Origin: Podospora pseudoanserina
Taxonomy: Eukaryota; Ascomycota; Sordariomycetes; Sordariales; Podosporaceae
Reading direction: 5' to 3'
DNA: 64,000 bases
Assembly: GCF_035222485.1 (NCBI RefSeq)
Contig: NC_085920.1
Location: 1,860,001 to 1,924,000, forward strand
Shown: one piece after another, positions 46,063 to 56,993 of the stretch
Layout: each line of letters starts with the position of its first letter
How positions within the stretch are numbered: position 1 is the first letter of the stretch
Made by a program: the position numbers and the translations under genes
Notes under the pieces: model-generated
The model's database searches: none
Seen by the model: only the letters and a program-made list of their open reading frames with translations
Told to the model about the DNA's origin: nothing

Positions 46063-46817
46063 TTTGGCGGTTGTGTAGGTGGCGTGCCACGTGCTGTCTA
46101 GTAACTGCTGTTGCTAAATGTGTTGTGTGTGTGTGTGTGTGTGTGAAGAGAAGAGTGTTGGAGCTGATCGGGTCGTCACTCGTGGGGAACGTTGGAAGCG
46201 AAAGAGGGGTTGTGGTTGTGGGTTGCAAATGCCAAGACTTGATGCTTCCGTCCTGGACAGTGATGAGGGTTGATTCTGAGGCCTGTCGATGATACAGAGG
46301 ATGTTGATGATGCTCCAAAAGCTGTCAAGAGGTTTCAGGAGGCTTATAAGCTAAACGGCAATATTGGGTTCCGACAGCTTGGTCCCTGCAGTGAGCTGAG
46401 GAATGAAAGAGTGGATTGCGTGGAGTGTTGTTGGGAGGGATCATGGCCTGATCCTTTGTTTGCGTAGATGCTTGGAGCGGCCAATTAGTGGGGTGAACTG
46501 AGCCCAAGGCGCCCTTCCACCGACTGACGCTCATCCACTGTGACACGACAGATATCGGAGCATTTTTATTCGTTCCCGCCAACATCTCATGCAAAGAACT
46601 GGAAATTGGGGCAGTGAGATGCGCGAATAGATGCCGAGGAGGGAGCCACATGGAAGGGCCAAGACCTCAACCCTGCCAAGGTGGGGGTTAGGGTTTGCCG
46701 TATCATCACGGATGGCGCCGACGACCATGGTGATAGGTTCAATTTTATAATCGTGGAATGATTCAAAGATAAACACTGATTTACTGGATATCCAACCAAG
46801 GTATCTTAGACATCCAT
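46063..46817. other. intergenic stretch with TG repeat
   Basis: Promoter of the lactate dehydrogenase gene, with a (TG)n tract at 46124-46145, and the 3' region of the permease gene. No gene is seen. Confidence 0.5.
46124..46145. repeat. (TG)n microsatellite
   Basis: About ten TG units some 65 bp upstream of the lactate dehydrogenase start. Confidence 0.9.
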
Positions 46818-48512
46818 CTACGCAATCCAGAACCAAACCCTTTGCAACCAGTTCTTCGGCACAGGCTTAACATCGCCCTCACACCACTCGTCCATTTCCT
46901 TCTTGCCGGTCACCACATCGATATCAGCCAATGGCTTCGCCAAGGGCGTCCTGTACACAATCTTGTGTCCCACATATAACAACAAAAATGCCGGGATAGT
47001 GATGTACGCCGCCAAAAAGTTCTTGTAGTCGAACCCCCCGTCAGCCGCCTTGATGGCAAACACTTGAAATCCGTTGGTGAGGGTAAGAAGCGAGATGAGA
47101 ACCAGCACAAACCAAGAGAGGTATGGCTGCCCGATCGTTTTAAATGGTAGTGTGTCTAGTAGACTCTGGAATTTCAGAGCCGAGCGGAAGCGGAGATAGG
47201 TGATGAGAACCACGATCCAAGCGATGAAACCTGAGATGGTGGAGATGTTCATGAACCAGGTGAATACTGTGGCGCCGTTTTCGGAGACGTTGAGGTAGGC
47301 CAGAAGCCCGAGCGACCACGTCCCAAGGACGGCGGCGTAAGGAACACCTCTGCGTGTAGTCCTGGTGAAAATATGTGGTGCTTGGCCGGTTGCCGCCAAG
47401 GAGTACAGGATACGTGATCCAGAGTAAAGAAAAGCATTACCGGCTGACCACGCAGAGGTGAGAATGGCGGCATTAATGACGTGGTTAAGGCCACCAATGC
47501 CTGCTTCCTGAATACCGATGACCCAGGGAGAGGCGTTGGCGTTCGACTCAGGGGACAAAAGGCGCGGGTGATCGGATCGGACGAGACAGCCGAGAATCAA
47601 ACTGCTGACACCGTAGAAGATAGCCAGACGGTACAAGAAGCGGCGAGCAGCCTTGGGAATGTTCCGCCGAGGAGCAACAGTTTCACCAGCCGCGAGACCG
47701 ATAAGCTCAGGGGAGGTGATGAAACTGAACCCAGCTCTGACAAATGCCGTCCAGTATGCCAAAAAGTTGCCCCAACTTCCCGTTGCCACATATGGTTTGA
47801 TGGCACCAGGATCATTCCAAGTCCCGAACCCAATCGCTTCCCTGTTGGGCGCTCCGCCGGCCATGATGACAATTCCCGTAATGATCAAACCCAGGATGGT
47901 GATCAGCTTGATGCTGGCAAACCAAAACTCGGCCTCGCCAAACACCTCAACGGCAATGATGTTGAGAGCCAGGCAGACAATCAAGATGATCGTGATCCAA
48001 ACAGCAGCATGAACGGGAGTGTCCCAGTAATCCAGCAGGATAGCTCCCGCTGAAGCTTCCGCTGCCACCAGAATGGCATACGCATACCAATAGTTCCAGC
48101 CGGCCGCAAAAGCCAAACTGCTATCGACATACCGGTTCGTGAAATATGGTAGCGTGATTCCTCTCATCGGAAGATAGGTAGTCATCTCAGCAATGGCGTT
48201 CATCACACACCACACAACAAACATCTGTGACAGGTAACCCAGCCATAATGGCAGTGGACCGACAAGCGCGAGAATTCCACCAGAGCCAACAAAAAGGCCT
48301 GTTCCGATGCTGTTGTCCGTGTGAGCTGCCAGTAATTCATGATGAAGAGAGGGAGATTTGGGCAATACTTACGCGCCACCCAGTGCCAAAAACTGAATGT
48401 GTCTACTTTTCAACCCACGTTGAAGTTGCGAGTCCTTGTCGAGCGAGACAAGCCCGTCTAGCAGCTCGGGGCCACTGCCGCTTTCAACCGACCCTTCGTG
48501 CTCCGATTTCAT
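46818..48512 (-). CDS. amino acid permease (YAT/APC family)
   Basis: Plasma-membrane importer of amino acids by proton symport, 12 helices. Minus-strand exons are 48512-48373 and 48309-46818 (63 nt intron, GTAAGT...CAACAG), giving 543 residues. The exon join restores the family motif LGGAIGTGLFVGSG in helix 1, which proves the splice. MRGITLPYFTNRYVDSSLAFAAGWNYWY and the ELIGLAAGETVAPRRNIPKA motif follow, both diagnostic for fungal YAT permeases. The C-terminal cytosolic tail ends KPVPKNWLQRVWFWIA. The substrate cannot be read from the sequence; relatives include Dip5, Gap1 and proline permeases. It lies 1.4 kb from the aminomuconate gene group and could feed it with an aromatic amino acid (speculation). 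Confidence 0.93.
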
Positions 48513-49870
48513 TTTTGGTGTATCCTCCCAGCCTGGAAGTCGAGTTGTCGACAGGGAGAAGGTTGGATGGCCTAGAACAAAGATGACTGCTCACGAGACT
48601 TGGACAGGCGTAGATAGGCACATGAAGGCTGTCCAGATCTATGGAAATAAGTTTTGATCCGGCGCGGTTGAAGGTTGTATGTAGACCCTTTTAACCTTTG
48701 TGCCACCTGCACGTTTTTGTTGCCGGCCGATGAGACCCGAGGGTTTGGGTCAGGAAGAGCGGATGGGGTATGGTGTTGATCAAATGTGAGGCAGATGTCA
48801 AAAACATGCCATTGATTGGAATACAGTAGGTAGCGCACCCAATGCCTTAAGTCAGGCTGGCGCGGAGGAAGGACGTCACCGATGGCTGGGGTCAGTGCCG
48901 GGGCAACGTCCGGGGAAGCGGATGAGGAGGGGTGATGGTGAGAAACCTGATAGGAGATTGCAACCATGGCAAGGAATTCCAACCGTAGCATGTCTGGGAT
49001 TTTGTGTGTTCTCTTTCGGGGTGATTGGCCATGTCGCTGGCTGCTGATCCGACCTTCCTAATTGGAAGGCCCTCGAGTTGACAATGGTGGGATTGAACGC
49101 TAGAACCGTGTGAGTGCCGATCTGAGGTTTCCCTGCCCCACTACACGTCGTGTAACATCAACACTGTGACCTTCCGATCCGCTCACTGTCTTCCACCGTA
49201 GCTACCCGTTTGCCATGGCGTCGGTAAGAAAAGAGGTATCGCGTTTGGAATTCGACCCAGGAGTACGTGATCCAGTCGGACGGTGGCGGTGAGAAGAGGC
49301 GATAAAGGCACGCTAGAGGATGTGCTCGCGTGTGGCTTTCGCCATCAACGGCTGTTGAAGATTCTCCAAGATTTTGAGAATCGGTGAATGGATCAAGTTA
49401 GAAATGCCGTTTAGAGACACCCTAAGGTACCTAGGTGTGAATCCCTTTTGGTAAGGTAGGTAATACAAACAGGAAGTGTTAGGTGTTGGTGAGGCACCCT
49501 GCTCAGGAGCCGATGTGTGCTCAGAATTGTGACATCACATGAGAACGGAATGTCTTCCGACACCCAGCGTTGATATGCATTTGAAGATCTAGTCCAGCAA
49601 AAGATATATCCCCAGATCATCAATTCGCATCGATACCATCAAAACTATTAGTTTTTTGCTGATTTGACACTGCCCAAAGTCAAGTTGACAAAAATACTCC
49701 GTACAGCGAGGGATGCTTGATCAACTGATAACTGTCGGAAAACGGAAGGTCGCCCTTCCCGCCAAGTCCAACCCTTGCAAACCCCCAATCAATTTTGCAG
49801 ACCACCTCACATCCTCATCACATCTCGTGGTCCAAAGAAGTTTTCCATCTTTCCATCTGGACCATGCCCT
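48513..49870. other. 1.4 kb gene-free stretch
   Basis: Promoter of the permease gene and 3' region of the deaminase gene. No gene is seen. Confidence 0.5.
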
Positions 49871-50326
49871 TCACTCCGAAACGACCGCTTGGCACTTGAT
49901 CTCAACATTGAGCCTCTCGTTGGGCAGCGCAGCAACCTGAACGCAAGTCCGAGCTGGTGCTTTGGTGCGGTCTGGCCAAACTTTGTTCCACTCGGCGTTC
50001 ATGGCGGCGTAATCGCTTCGAATATCCGTCAAGAAGACCGTCGCGTCCACAACACTTTCAAGACCACATTTCCCGTCCGTGGCCCCGCGAATGATAGTTT
50101 CGATGTTCCTCAGAACAGCTGCTGTCTGTGTCCCGCAGTCCAAAATATGTGTTCCGTCGGCCTGTGTTTCGCAACCTTCGTAGGTGCCGTCCCCGCGTCG
50201 ACTCGAGGTACCCGATACGAATATTGTTCGCGCCGTACTTGGGATGGTGCGGGCATGAGGATAGTTGGCCAGCCCCTGGGCTCCAGTCGCTGGCAGCAAG
50301 TAGCCTGTTCCGTTTGGTGATGCCAT
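49871..50326 (-). CDS. RidA-family deaminase, probable 2-aminomuconate deaminase
   Basis: Trimeric YjgF/YER057c/UK114-type protein of 151 residues, no intron. It starts MASPNGTGYLLPATGAQGLA. It has the family segments RTIFVSGTSSRR, DCGTQTAAVLRNIETIIRGA, VVDATVFLTDI and KAPARTCVQVAALP, whose Arg binds the substrate carboxylate. General RidA hydrolyses 2-aminoacrylate imines. The bacterial 2-aminomuconate deaminases of the 3-hydroxyanthranilate pathway belong to the same family. It is divergent from the ALDH8A1-like gene and near ACMSD, so I infer release of ammonia from 2-aminomuconate to give 4-oxalocrotonate. The family is clear; the exact substrate is inferred from neighbours. Confidence 0.88.
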   Translation of the reverse strand: MASPNGTGYLLPATGAQGLANYPHARTIPSTARTIFVSGTSSRRGDGTYEGCETQADGTHILDCGTQTAAVLRNIETIIRGATDGKCGLESVVDATVFLTDIRSDYAAMNAEWNKVWPDRTKAPARTCVQVAALPNERLNVEIKCQAVVSE

Positions 50327-50682
50327 TTTGCGTTTGATGTAGTCTTTTGTCGACAGGATATGGTAGTTGAGGCCCAGTTGGTGATACTTGACACCAGACG
50401 TTGTTATACCGAAGCCAAGAACCCCTCCGGCCCCTCACTGAGGTCCCGTTCGATAAGCGCCAAGCGCCGGATCCCGTTTTGACCTACCTGACCCGCCTTC
50501 CGTCCCGACCCGCGATTTGCCGACACTACTGCTGCTCTACATCCCTGGCCTAGAATCTTGTCTCGATACATGTGACATATTCACCAGAGCACCATATTGT
50601 CCTATTTCTACCCCTGGATAATCCAATCTTTGTTGTGCCATCGCTAAAAGTGTTTTGAAGTGTTGCTCTTGTATCGACAAAT
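50327..50682. promoter_or_regulatory. divergent promoter of deaminase and dehydrogenase genes
   Basis: Only 356 bp separate the two start codons, so the genes probably share control. A CGATAA box at about 50453 fits the HGATAR site of the nitrogen GATA factor AreA/Nit2. A single short site is weak evidence. Confidence 0.5.
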
Positions 50683-52346
50683 ATGTCGTCCTCGACCTCA
50701 GACAGACGGTTGAGTGAGCTGTGGAGCTGCGTTACGCTCGACGAGGCAAGCTCACTTATAGACTCCACAAGCAGCCCCTTCTCACTTCAGAACTTTGTTG
50801 GAGGCCAATACATTGCTCCTCCTGACTCCTTGACCAGCTCCTCGCAACACATCACCTCGTTCGAGCCAAAGACTGGTCGTCCCATCTACACGCTTCCGTG
50901 TACTCAACCCCATGCCGTGGAGGCGGCCATCAAAGCCGCCAAGGCGGCTTTTCCATCATGGAGCAAAACAGCCCGTGCAGAGAGATCGGCCATTCTCTGG
51001 AAAGTGAGCGAACTGCTCCAGCAAAACAAAGAAGTCTTTGCGATATGGGAAAGCATCGACCAGGGAAAGACACTGGATAGAGCTAGGGTAGAGGTTGATA
51101 GGGCCATATCCAACTTCTCGTAAGAGATCAACAGAAGCTAGGCGGTATTCTTTCTCTTGGTGGCTGACAAAGAGGGCAGATATTTTTCGACCTTTATCCT
51201 CCACGAGCAAACAGCCGCGCGGATGGTGGATGGAGTTGCTCTTACCTATGAACATCGCTCACCAGCCGGCGTATTTGCCCTGATCTCACCATGGAACATG
51301 CCGTTGTATCTGCTCACCTGGAAGATTGCACCTTGTCTCGCCTTTGGGTGTACGGCTGTTGCGAAGCCAAGCGAGGTGACGAGCATGACGGCCTTCTGTC
51401 AGTTCATTCGTTGAATCGCGACTTATATGCTGTGCTAACAACTGCTACAGTGCTGGGTGATATCTTCCAAAAAGCCGGAGTCCCACCTGGAGTCATCAAT
51501 ATCATCTTTGGCGACGGAGCAACAACCGGTGCCGCCCTGGTGGCATCGCCGTTGATCAACGGCGTATCATTCACTGGAGGCACTCAGACCGGCATTGCTA
51601 TCCGCCGCCTTACTGCGCATCAGATAGGAAAGCATCTTTCCCTCGAGCTGGGTGGCAAGAACCCGACTTTGGTCTTTGAAGACTCGATGGTGCCTTCAGT
51701 GCGCGAACGTACCATCCGGGTTGCTGCCATGGCTGCCTTTGAGAACCAGGGAGAAATTTGCCTCTGTGGCTCGCGGATTTATGTTGAAAAGTCTGTTTAC
51801 AACGACTTTGTCCGCGACTTTACGGCTTATGTCAGGGAGAAATACGTGCTGAAGCAGACTGTCGGGGCGGTTGCCAGCTTGCAGCATTGCGACAAGATCA
51901 GGAGATATCTCGAGTTGGCCGCGGAACAAAAGGCGACATTTCATCTTGGGGGTGCTCCGCCAACTTTGAACGAGGATGAGGCCCAAGGATACTGGATCGA
52001 ACCGACTATCTTGACGGATGTGGCCAAGAATTCGGCGATTCAGATTGATGAGATATTCGGCCCCGTGGTGACCATCACTCCTTTTGACAATGAACAGGAG
52101 GCAATCCAGCTTGCGAATGATAGCGAATATGGACTGGCAGCCATTCTACTAACGACTGACGGAGCAAGGATGAGACGTGTTGGAGAGCAGCTCGAAGCTG
52201 GTTTGGTCTGGGTCAACTGCTGGTTGGTCCGAGAGCTTGGAACTCCTTTCGGCGGAATGAAGAACAGCGGAACAGGAAGAGAAGGAGGCGAGCATTCCAG
52301 AGACGTGTTCACCGTTGTGAGAACACTGCATCTGCCCGCCTACTAG
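50683..52346 (+). CDS. 2-aminomuconate semialdehyde dehydrogenase (ALDH8A1-type)
   Basis: NAD-dependent oxidation of 2-aminomuconate 6-semialdehyde to 2-aminomuconate. Exons are 50683-51119, 51180-51397 and 51451-52346 (introns of 60 and 53 nt; the second has GTCAGT donor and GCTAAC branch), giving 516 residues. Markers of the ALDH8A1 group are [59 protein letters not shown] with the general-base Glu, [14 protein letters not shown] with the catalytic Cys, and [20 protein letters not shown]. The VNCWLVREL string is close to mammalian ALDH8A1 and bacterial NbaE-type enzymes, which act in this pathway. It is divergent from the RidA gene and followed on the same strand by ACMSD. Confidence 0.93.
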
Positions 52347-52911
52347 GACCCTATCAACACCATGGCCGCAGGGCACGTGGCGCCCACGATGATAGCTGAA
52401 AAGCGGCTGGACTTTGGACCTTCCACAATGGTCAGCTGGATGCTAAGCGACTATCGATACGACCAAGCGTTTTCCTGGATCTACAGGCTCAGAGTTCACC
52501 GGTTTACCGCAACAAAGCTCGCCGGCATTAGCGCAGTCGGCTTGTCGCGGGTATCTCTCCCGGGCACAGGACGGACTTGGGCAATTGACCAATCAGCGCC
52601 GTATCCGTTCCGCCATCCGTCATCCGACATCCGCATTTTCGACCACCACAAACAAACAATTGCAAGCCTGTGCCTGGTGCTGCATGTGTGTGAACGTGAT
52701 TGGATTTGGGGTGGAACATGACATCACGTTGATATACTTGCAGGTTTCTCATTGATCATTGATATAGCACAATATAGTTTTACGATTCCCATCTTATTCT
52801 AGGTTGGTAAACGCTTCCTCGATGTTTTGACAACCTTCATATCGTCACTTATATTCACATCACGATCGTCAGCATCATTACCGTCAAGTACCACCACCAA
52901 GCATAATCATC
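52347..52911. other. intergenic stretch, AMSDH / ACMSD
   Basis: 3' region of the dehydrogenase gene and promoter of ACMSD. A 119-codon frame from 52362 has a good start context but no domain or bias, so I do not call it. Confidence 0.5.
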
Positions 52912-54315
52912 ATGGCACCACCAATCCAAGACTGCAACTGCTGCTCCAGCTCCTCCTCCCCCTCCATGTCTTCCTCCCCAGACACCCCAATCACCCCAAC
53001 AACGCCAACAATCCGCCCGGCCTCGAAGCTCTTCAGAATAGACATGCACACCCACATCATGCCCCCATCCCTTCCAGACCTCTCCTCCCTCACCCCACCA
53101 TCAGACAGCACCTACCAATGGCCCTCCTTCCGCCCCGTCTTCTCCCCCGACGCCAAGCCCGGGGAGATCGACATGTTTGTCGGCCCAAACTTCTTCCGCC
53201 GCGTCCAAGCAAACTGCTACGACCCCGCCGTCCGCATCAAGGAGATGGACGCCGTAGGCGTAGACGTCCAAGTCCTCTCCACCGTCCCAGTTCTCTTCTG
53301 CTACGACGCCCCGCTAGAGCCAGCGGTTGTTCTGGCCAGGACGTTGAATGATCACATCGCGGAGATATGCCGGCGGTACCCTGAACGGTTCGCCGGGTTG
53401 GGGACTGTGCCATTGCAGGATACCACCTCCGCAGTGGAAGAGCTGAGACGGATAAAAGGAATGAAAGGGATGAAGGGGATCCAAATCGGGACTTCGATCA
53501 CGGAAAACATGATGCTGGATGATGAGCGGCTGGAGGAGTTCTGGAAGGAGTGCGAGGAGTTGGATGTGCCTGTTTTTGTGCACCCTTTGGGGTATTCCCT
53601 GCCGAGGGAGAATAAGGCCCGGTGGGGGAAATACTGGGGGAGTTGGCTTGTTGGTATGCCTTCTGAGACGGCGTTGGCCATGTTGGCGGTTACGTGCTCG
53701 GGGTTGTTGGGGCGGTATCCGAGGTTGAGGGTTTGCTTTGCTCATGCGGGTGGGGCTTTTCCTGCTTTGATGGGGAGGGTGCAGAAGGGGTATGGTTGTA
53801 GGTCGGACTTGGTTGCTATGGACTCGCCGGGGGTTTCACCGAAGGATTATTTTAGGGGGAAAGGAGGTGAGGAGGAGGGAGGGATATATCTTGATTCTTT
53901 GACGCATGATCCTGATTTGTTGGCGTTTATACTTGCAAAGTTGGGGCCGGGTGGGAAGGGGAGGGTTTTACTTGGGAGTGACTACCCTTTTCCGCTAGGT
54001 GAGGTGCCCATGGCAGGAAAGATGATTGTTGAGGATGAGAGTGTAGATCAGTTCTTGAAGTGGGAAGAGAAGGCGTGGATTCTGGGGAGAAATGCCATCA
54101 GGTTTTTGAAGTTGGGGAAGGAGTTTGAGAGCAGATTCAACAGCAGGTTGCAAGAAGCTGCTGACGAGAGTTGGAATAAGTGGAACAGTACTGTATCGGG
54201 AGGGCTGCCTGTCAGGCCAAAGGAGATTGCGCACAGTGGAGGGAGAGATGGCAGACCGGTGATGATTCGTGATCAGGACTGGGAGGTGTCATCTTTTAGT
54301 AGTGAAAGTCTGTAG
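52912..54315 (+). CDS. 2-amino-3-carboxymuconate-6-semialdehyde decarboxylase (ACMSD)
   Basis: Zinc amidohydrolase-fold decarboxylase. It takes the ring-cleavage product of 3-hydroxyanthranilate away from quinolinate/NAD synthesis and gives 2-aminomuconate semialdehyde. Single exon, 467 residues. The metal site HTH is at 46-48 (IDMHTHIMP). [60 protein letters not shown] with a further His, and [10 protein letters not shown] with the metal Asp match animal ACMSD almost step by step. Differences are a 40-residue N-terminal extension rich in Cys, Ser and Pro ([10 protein letters not shown]) and a C-terminal addition of about 75 residues. Its product is the substrate of the enzyme encoded just upstream, which strongly supports both calls. 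Confidence 0.95.
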   Translation: MAPPIQDCNCCSSSSSPSMSSSPDTPITPTTPTIRPASKLFRIDMHTHIMPPSLPDLSSLTPPSDSTYQWPSFRPVFSPDAKPGEIDMFVGPNFFRRVQANCYDPAVRIKEMDAVGVDVQVLSTVPVLFCYDAPLEPAVVLARTLNDHIAEICRRYPERFAGLGTVPLQDTTSAVEELRRIKGMKGMKGIQIGTSITENMMLDDERLEEFWKECEELDVPVFVHPLGYSLPRENKARWGKYWGSWLVGMPSETALAMLAVTCSGLLGRYPRLRVCFAHAGGAFPALMGRVQKGYGCRSDLVAMDSPGVSPKDYFRGKGGEEEGGIYLDSLTHDPDLLAFILAKLGPGGKGRVLLGSDYPFPLGEVPMAGKMIVEDESVDQFLKWEEKAWILGRNAIRFLKLGKEFESRFNSRLQEAADESWNKWNSTVSGGLPVRPKEIAHSGGRDGRPVMIRDQDWEVSSFSSESL

Positions 54316-54478
54316 TTCGTATAACTAGGCGTACAGGAATCAATGCAACAATACCGATGATGGTGCTTAATAGAGTCATGTACAATAGGGGAGAAAACTC
54401 ATGGGTAAATACGGCAAGATGCTATCTAAGAAGCTCAACGCTGAATGATATCCAAGAACAGAAGATGTGCCTACGTCT

Positions 54479-56247
54479 TCAAGACTCTTGCTTGCCGTCT
54501 TCATACCCTGCAGTCGCTGCCACCGCTCCGGTGAGCTCCACATCCCCCGGTGTACTTCTGTTGCGCTTCCTCCACATTTCCATTCCCTTCAGTCTCTCAA
54601 ACCTCTCTCGAAATGCCCTCCCCGCCTCCACCTTTTGTGAGCGAAGCTTGGTCATGATCTCCGTTTTCTCCAGCTTCTGAAGATTCTCGTTCATTGTCGC
54701 GTTCACTTCAGCTCGCTGTGTCCAAAGGTCCCATACTGCGAGAACTAGCAGTGTGGCTGGGCCAGCCAGAGCCCAAAATACCCAGAAATGGGCTGTCAGC
54801 TGTAGCCTGTCCTCGTCGGATATCTTCGTGAAAGGTGCCATGACCGTCTGTGTAGAAAATCAGCAAATACCAGTGAGGTAAGACAGGTAGTAGAGGGCGG
54901 GGATATCTACCGCAATAGCCGTGGCTGGCAGAAAGACCATGGTCAGAAGAGCAATGCTTTTCATTGCTGAAGAGTCCCGTCATGTCTCGCGAGCGATTTC
55001 TTGTTGCATGAGGTTATACAGCTCTTTAAAAAGACTACATAGTATTGCGCCACATTATGATGAATGACACTGTAACCATTTTTTAACGTGCCACTTGCAA
55101 ATACAAATGCACATCTTGTATCATGTGTTCGTGCTGATGAAACAAACTCCGACTGCGCACAGATGCAAGCTCCAGAAACCGCCTGCTTCGGCTGCCATCA
55201 TAGATCTCTGGCTCTTGCTCGACTCCAAATCGTTGACAATGATGCTGAATCTTGCTGATGGCTGCAATGATCGAACCGTGAAGGGGCTGGAACATTGTAA
55301 AAGTCCTGTTTTGCAAGTATCGATGTTGCGTAGTAAGCGTTATATGCAGCCCAGAAAAGAATTTGTCTTGTTCTTCGGTTTCATTCCCAGCATCCTGAAG
55401 AAGATCTGCCTCTTGAAGAGCCACCTTCTTATCCATGACCGCTAGAGTTTCGTTGACAAACTGAAGGTTCTTTCGTATTACATTCACTTGGCTTTTGATG
55501 TCCAGCAGAGCCCACTAGTAGATTAGCAAAGGTAGAAGTCGGATCCTTGATATAGTCCTTGCAGTGTACGACGTTAACCGGCACAGACATATGTTCTGAT
55601 TCAACCCCGTCGGCGACATAGAATCCCTGTGTCAAGCGGAGAGATAGATTATAGCTAAGCGCCATGGAAATCCAGCATTTGGTGGAGGTATTCCAGTTAA
55701 GTGTCAAGCCTGCAATGATTCTTTTATCAACACTTGCACGGTCGTCAATAATACCCTCTCAGAGAATCTGCTTCTCATCTAATGCTGAGGCGTTGGTGCC
55801 AAGATCTTCAATAGTAACAGATAGAACTGTTGATCCTTTGCTCGTAAGATCCCTGACATACGATTTTGGCAGTTCCATTGTCTGCATCATCTCCATCCAC
55901 TGCTCTCTTGTGAAGGGTACTGCCCAGGCTGATTCCACAGCCCAGGAGCCATAAATCAGTCGCAGGATTCCTGTGGGCGGGTTCTCAAGTTCATCCTTAG
56001 GGACGAATCGTCCTTTTGCTCTCAACCATTATCCAAAGTCCTCTGAGTCCGTGTTTAGAGTATAGTAGTCTTTGACTTTTGTTGGGAGTGACTAAGGAAA
56101 GAATCAATAATTATTGCCCTGCGCTTTAACCAATGCTTCGGATCAAACACACCTGAAAGGACACAATTTCTAGACATCCCACTTCTCTTGCATCAGCATC
56201 AGACGCGAACGTTAGCCAGTCTGTGTATGGAAGTCCAAAGAGGTCCA
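54479..56247 (-). pseudogene. decayed CorA-like (Mg2+ transporter superfamily) membrane protein gene
   Basis: Pieces of one gene lie in order on the minus strand. MDLFGLPYTDWLTFASDAD comes first (from 56247), with an intron donor GTGTGT after FQ and acceptor CTTAG at about 56093. Then follow SLPTKVKDYYTLNTDSEDFG, WLRAKGRFVPKDELENPP, a middle part (55.76-55.43 kb) with WISMALSYNLSLRL, and a helical part (55.49-55.08 kb). A segment at about 55.06-54.91 kb reads LYNLMQQEIARET and RDSSAMKSIALLTMVFLPAT, the typical end of fungal CorA-like proteins. The last exon (from about 54848) has the second membrane helix HFWVFWALAGPATLLVLAVW. In-frame stops interrupt it at 56029-56031 and 54980-54982, the latter where the family has Arg. 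The pieces are also not cleanly joined between 55.76 and 55.0 kb. Probably non-functional. Confidence 0.65.
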
Positions 56248-56993
56248 TTTTCCAAGTTTACAACCCGAGTATGGGGTTGAACGCCGAAACTGGATGTGGT
56301 GCAATGTCAAGGTCGGTATTATCAAAGGAAAATGATCGTGAAATCCAGAGGATATGAATGCTCACGATTCACTGTCAACAACCTTCTTCCCTTTTCATCA
56401 ATTTCATTTACCTAACAGTTAACAGTGTTGTCACCCAATAAACCACAAATTCTTCCTGAAAAAGCGCTGAATGATGAACCAATTTAGTTTTGCAGCTGTG
56501 CATGTGCGTGGACTCAAATGGTTGGCTAGGTGCTCAAGGGGACATGCATGGTACGTCAACCTTGAACTGATCACAGCGTTGACATTTGTTCTTCCTATAG
56601 GGACTGGTTAGAACATCACGGTTTTGATCTCAAACGTGGCGTTGCCTTCCGAACTTCGGAACCACTGGGAACCACTTCCAGACAGCCACCCCGTCTTGCT
56701 TGGCCCTGCCTGAAGCCCCGCTCTCGCCACTCCCCACCCGAAACTTGAGTTGACCTCTTATATCACCCCTCTGAGATAATCTGGGGCCACGATCATCTTT
56801 CACTAGTGAACTGAGACTTGCATACCCCAGTTATCGGAGACCACTCCCAGGTAATAATGGGGTTTATACCCCGGATACCCGGTGCCCGACCAATATCACT
56901 CAACCGTGACTGCATAGACACACCGCTTGAGGATATCACCAGAAGGGTCTGAGCCACCCAATACAATTCAGAACAATTCGCCTGGTCGCCATA
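56248..56993. other. intergenic stretch before amidohydrolase gene
   Basis: No gene is seen. It should hold the promoter of the amidohydrolase gene. Confidence 0.5.

Noticed and set aside
52362-52721. 119-codon plus-strand frame with a good start context just after the dehydrogenase gene
   Set aside because: No domain, no bias, and no splice signals that would extend it into the dehydrogenase gene.
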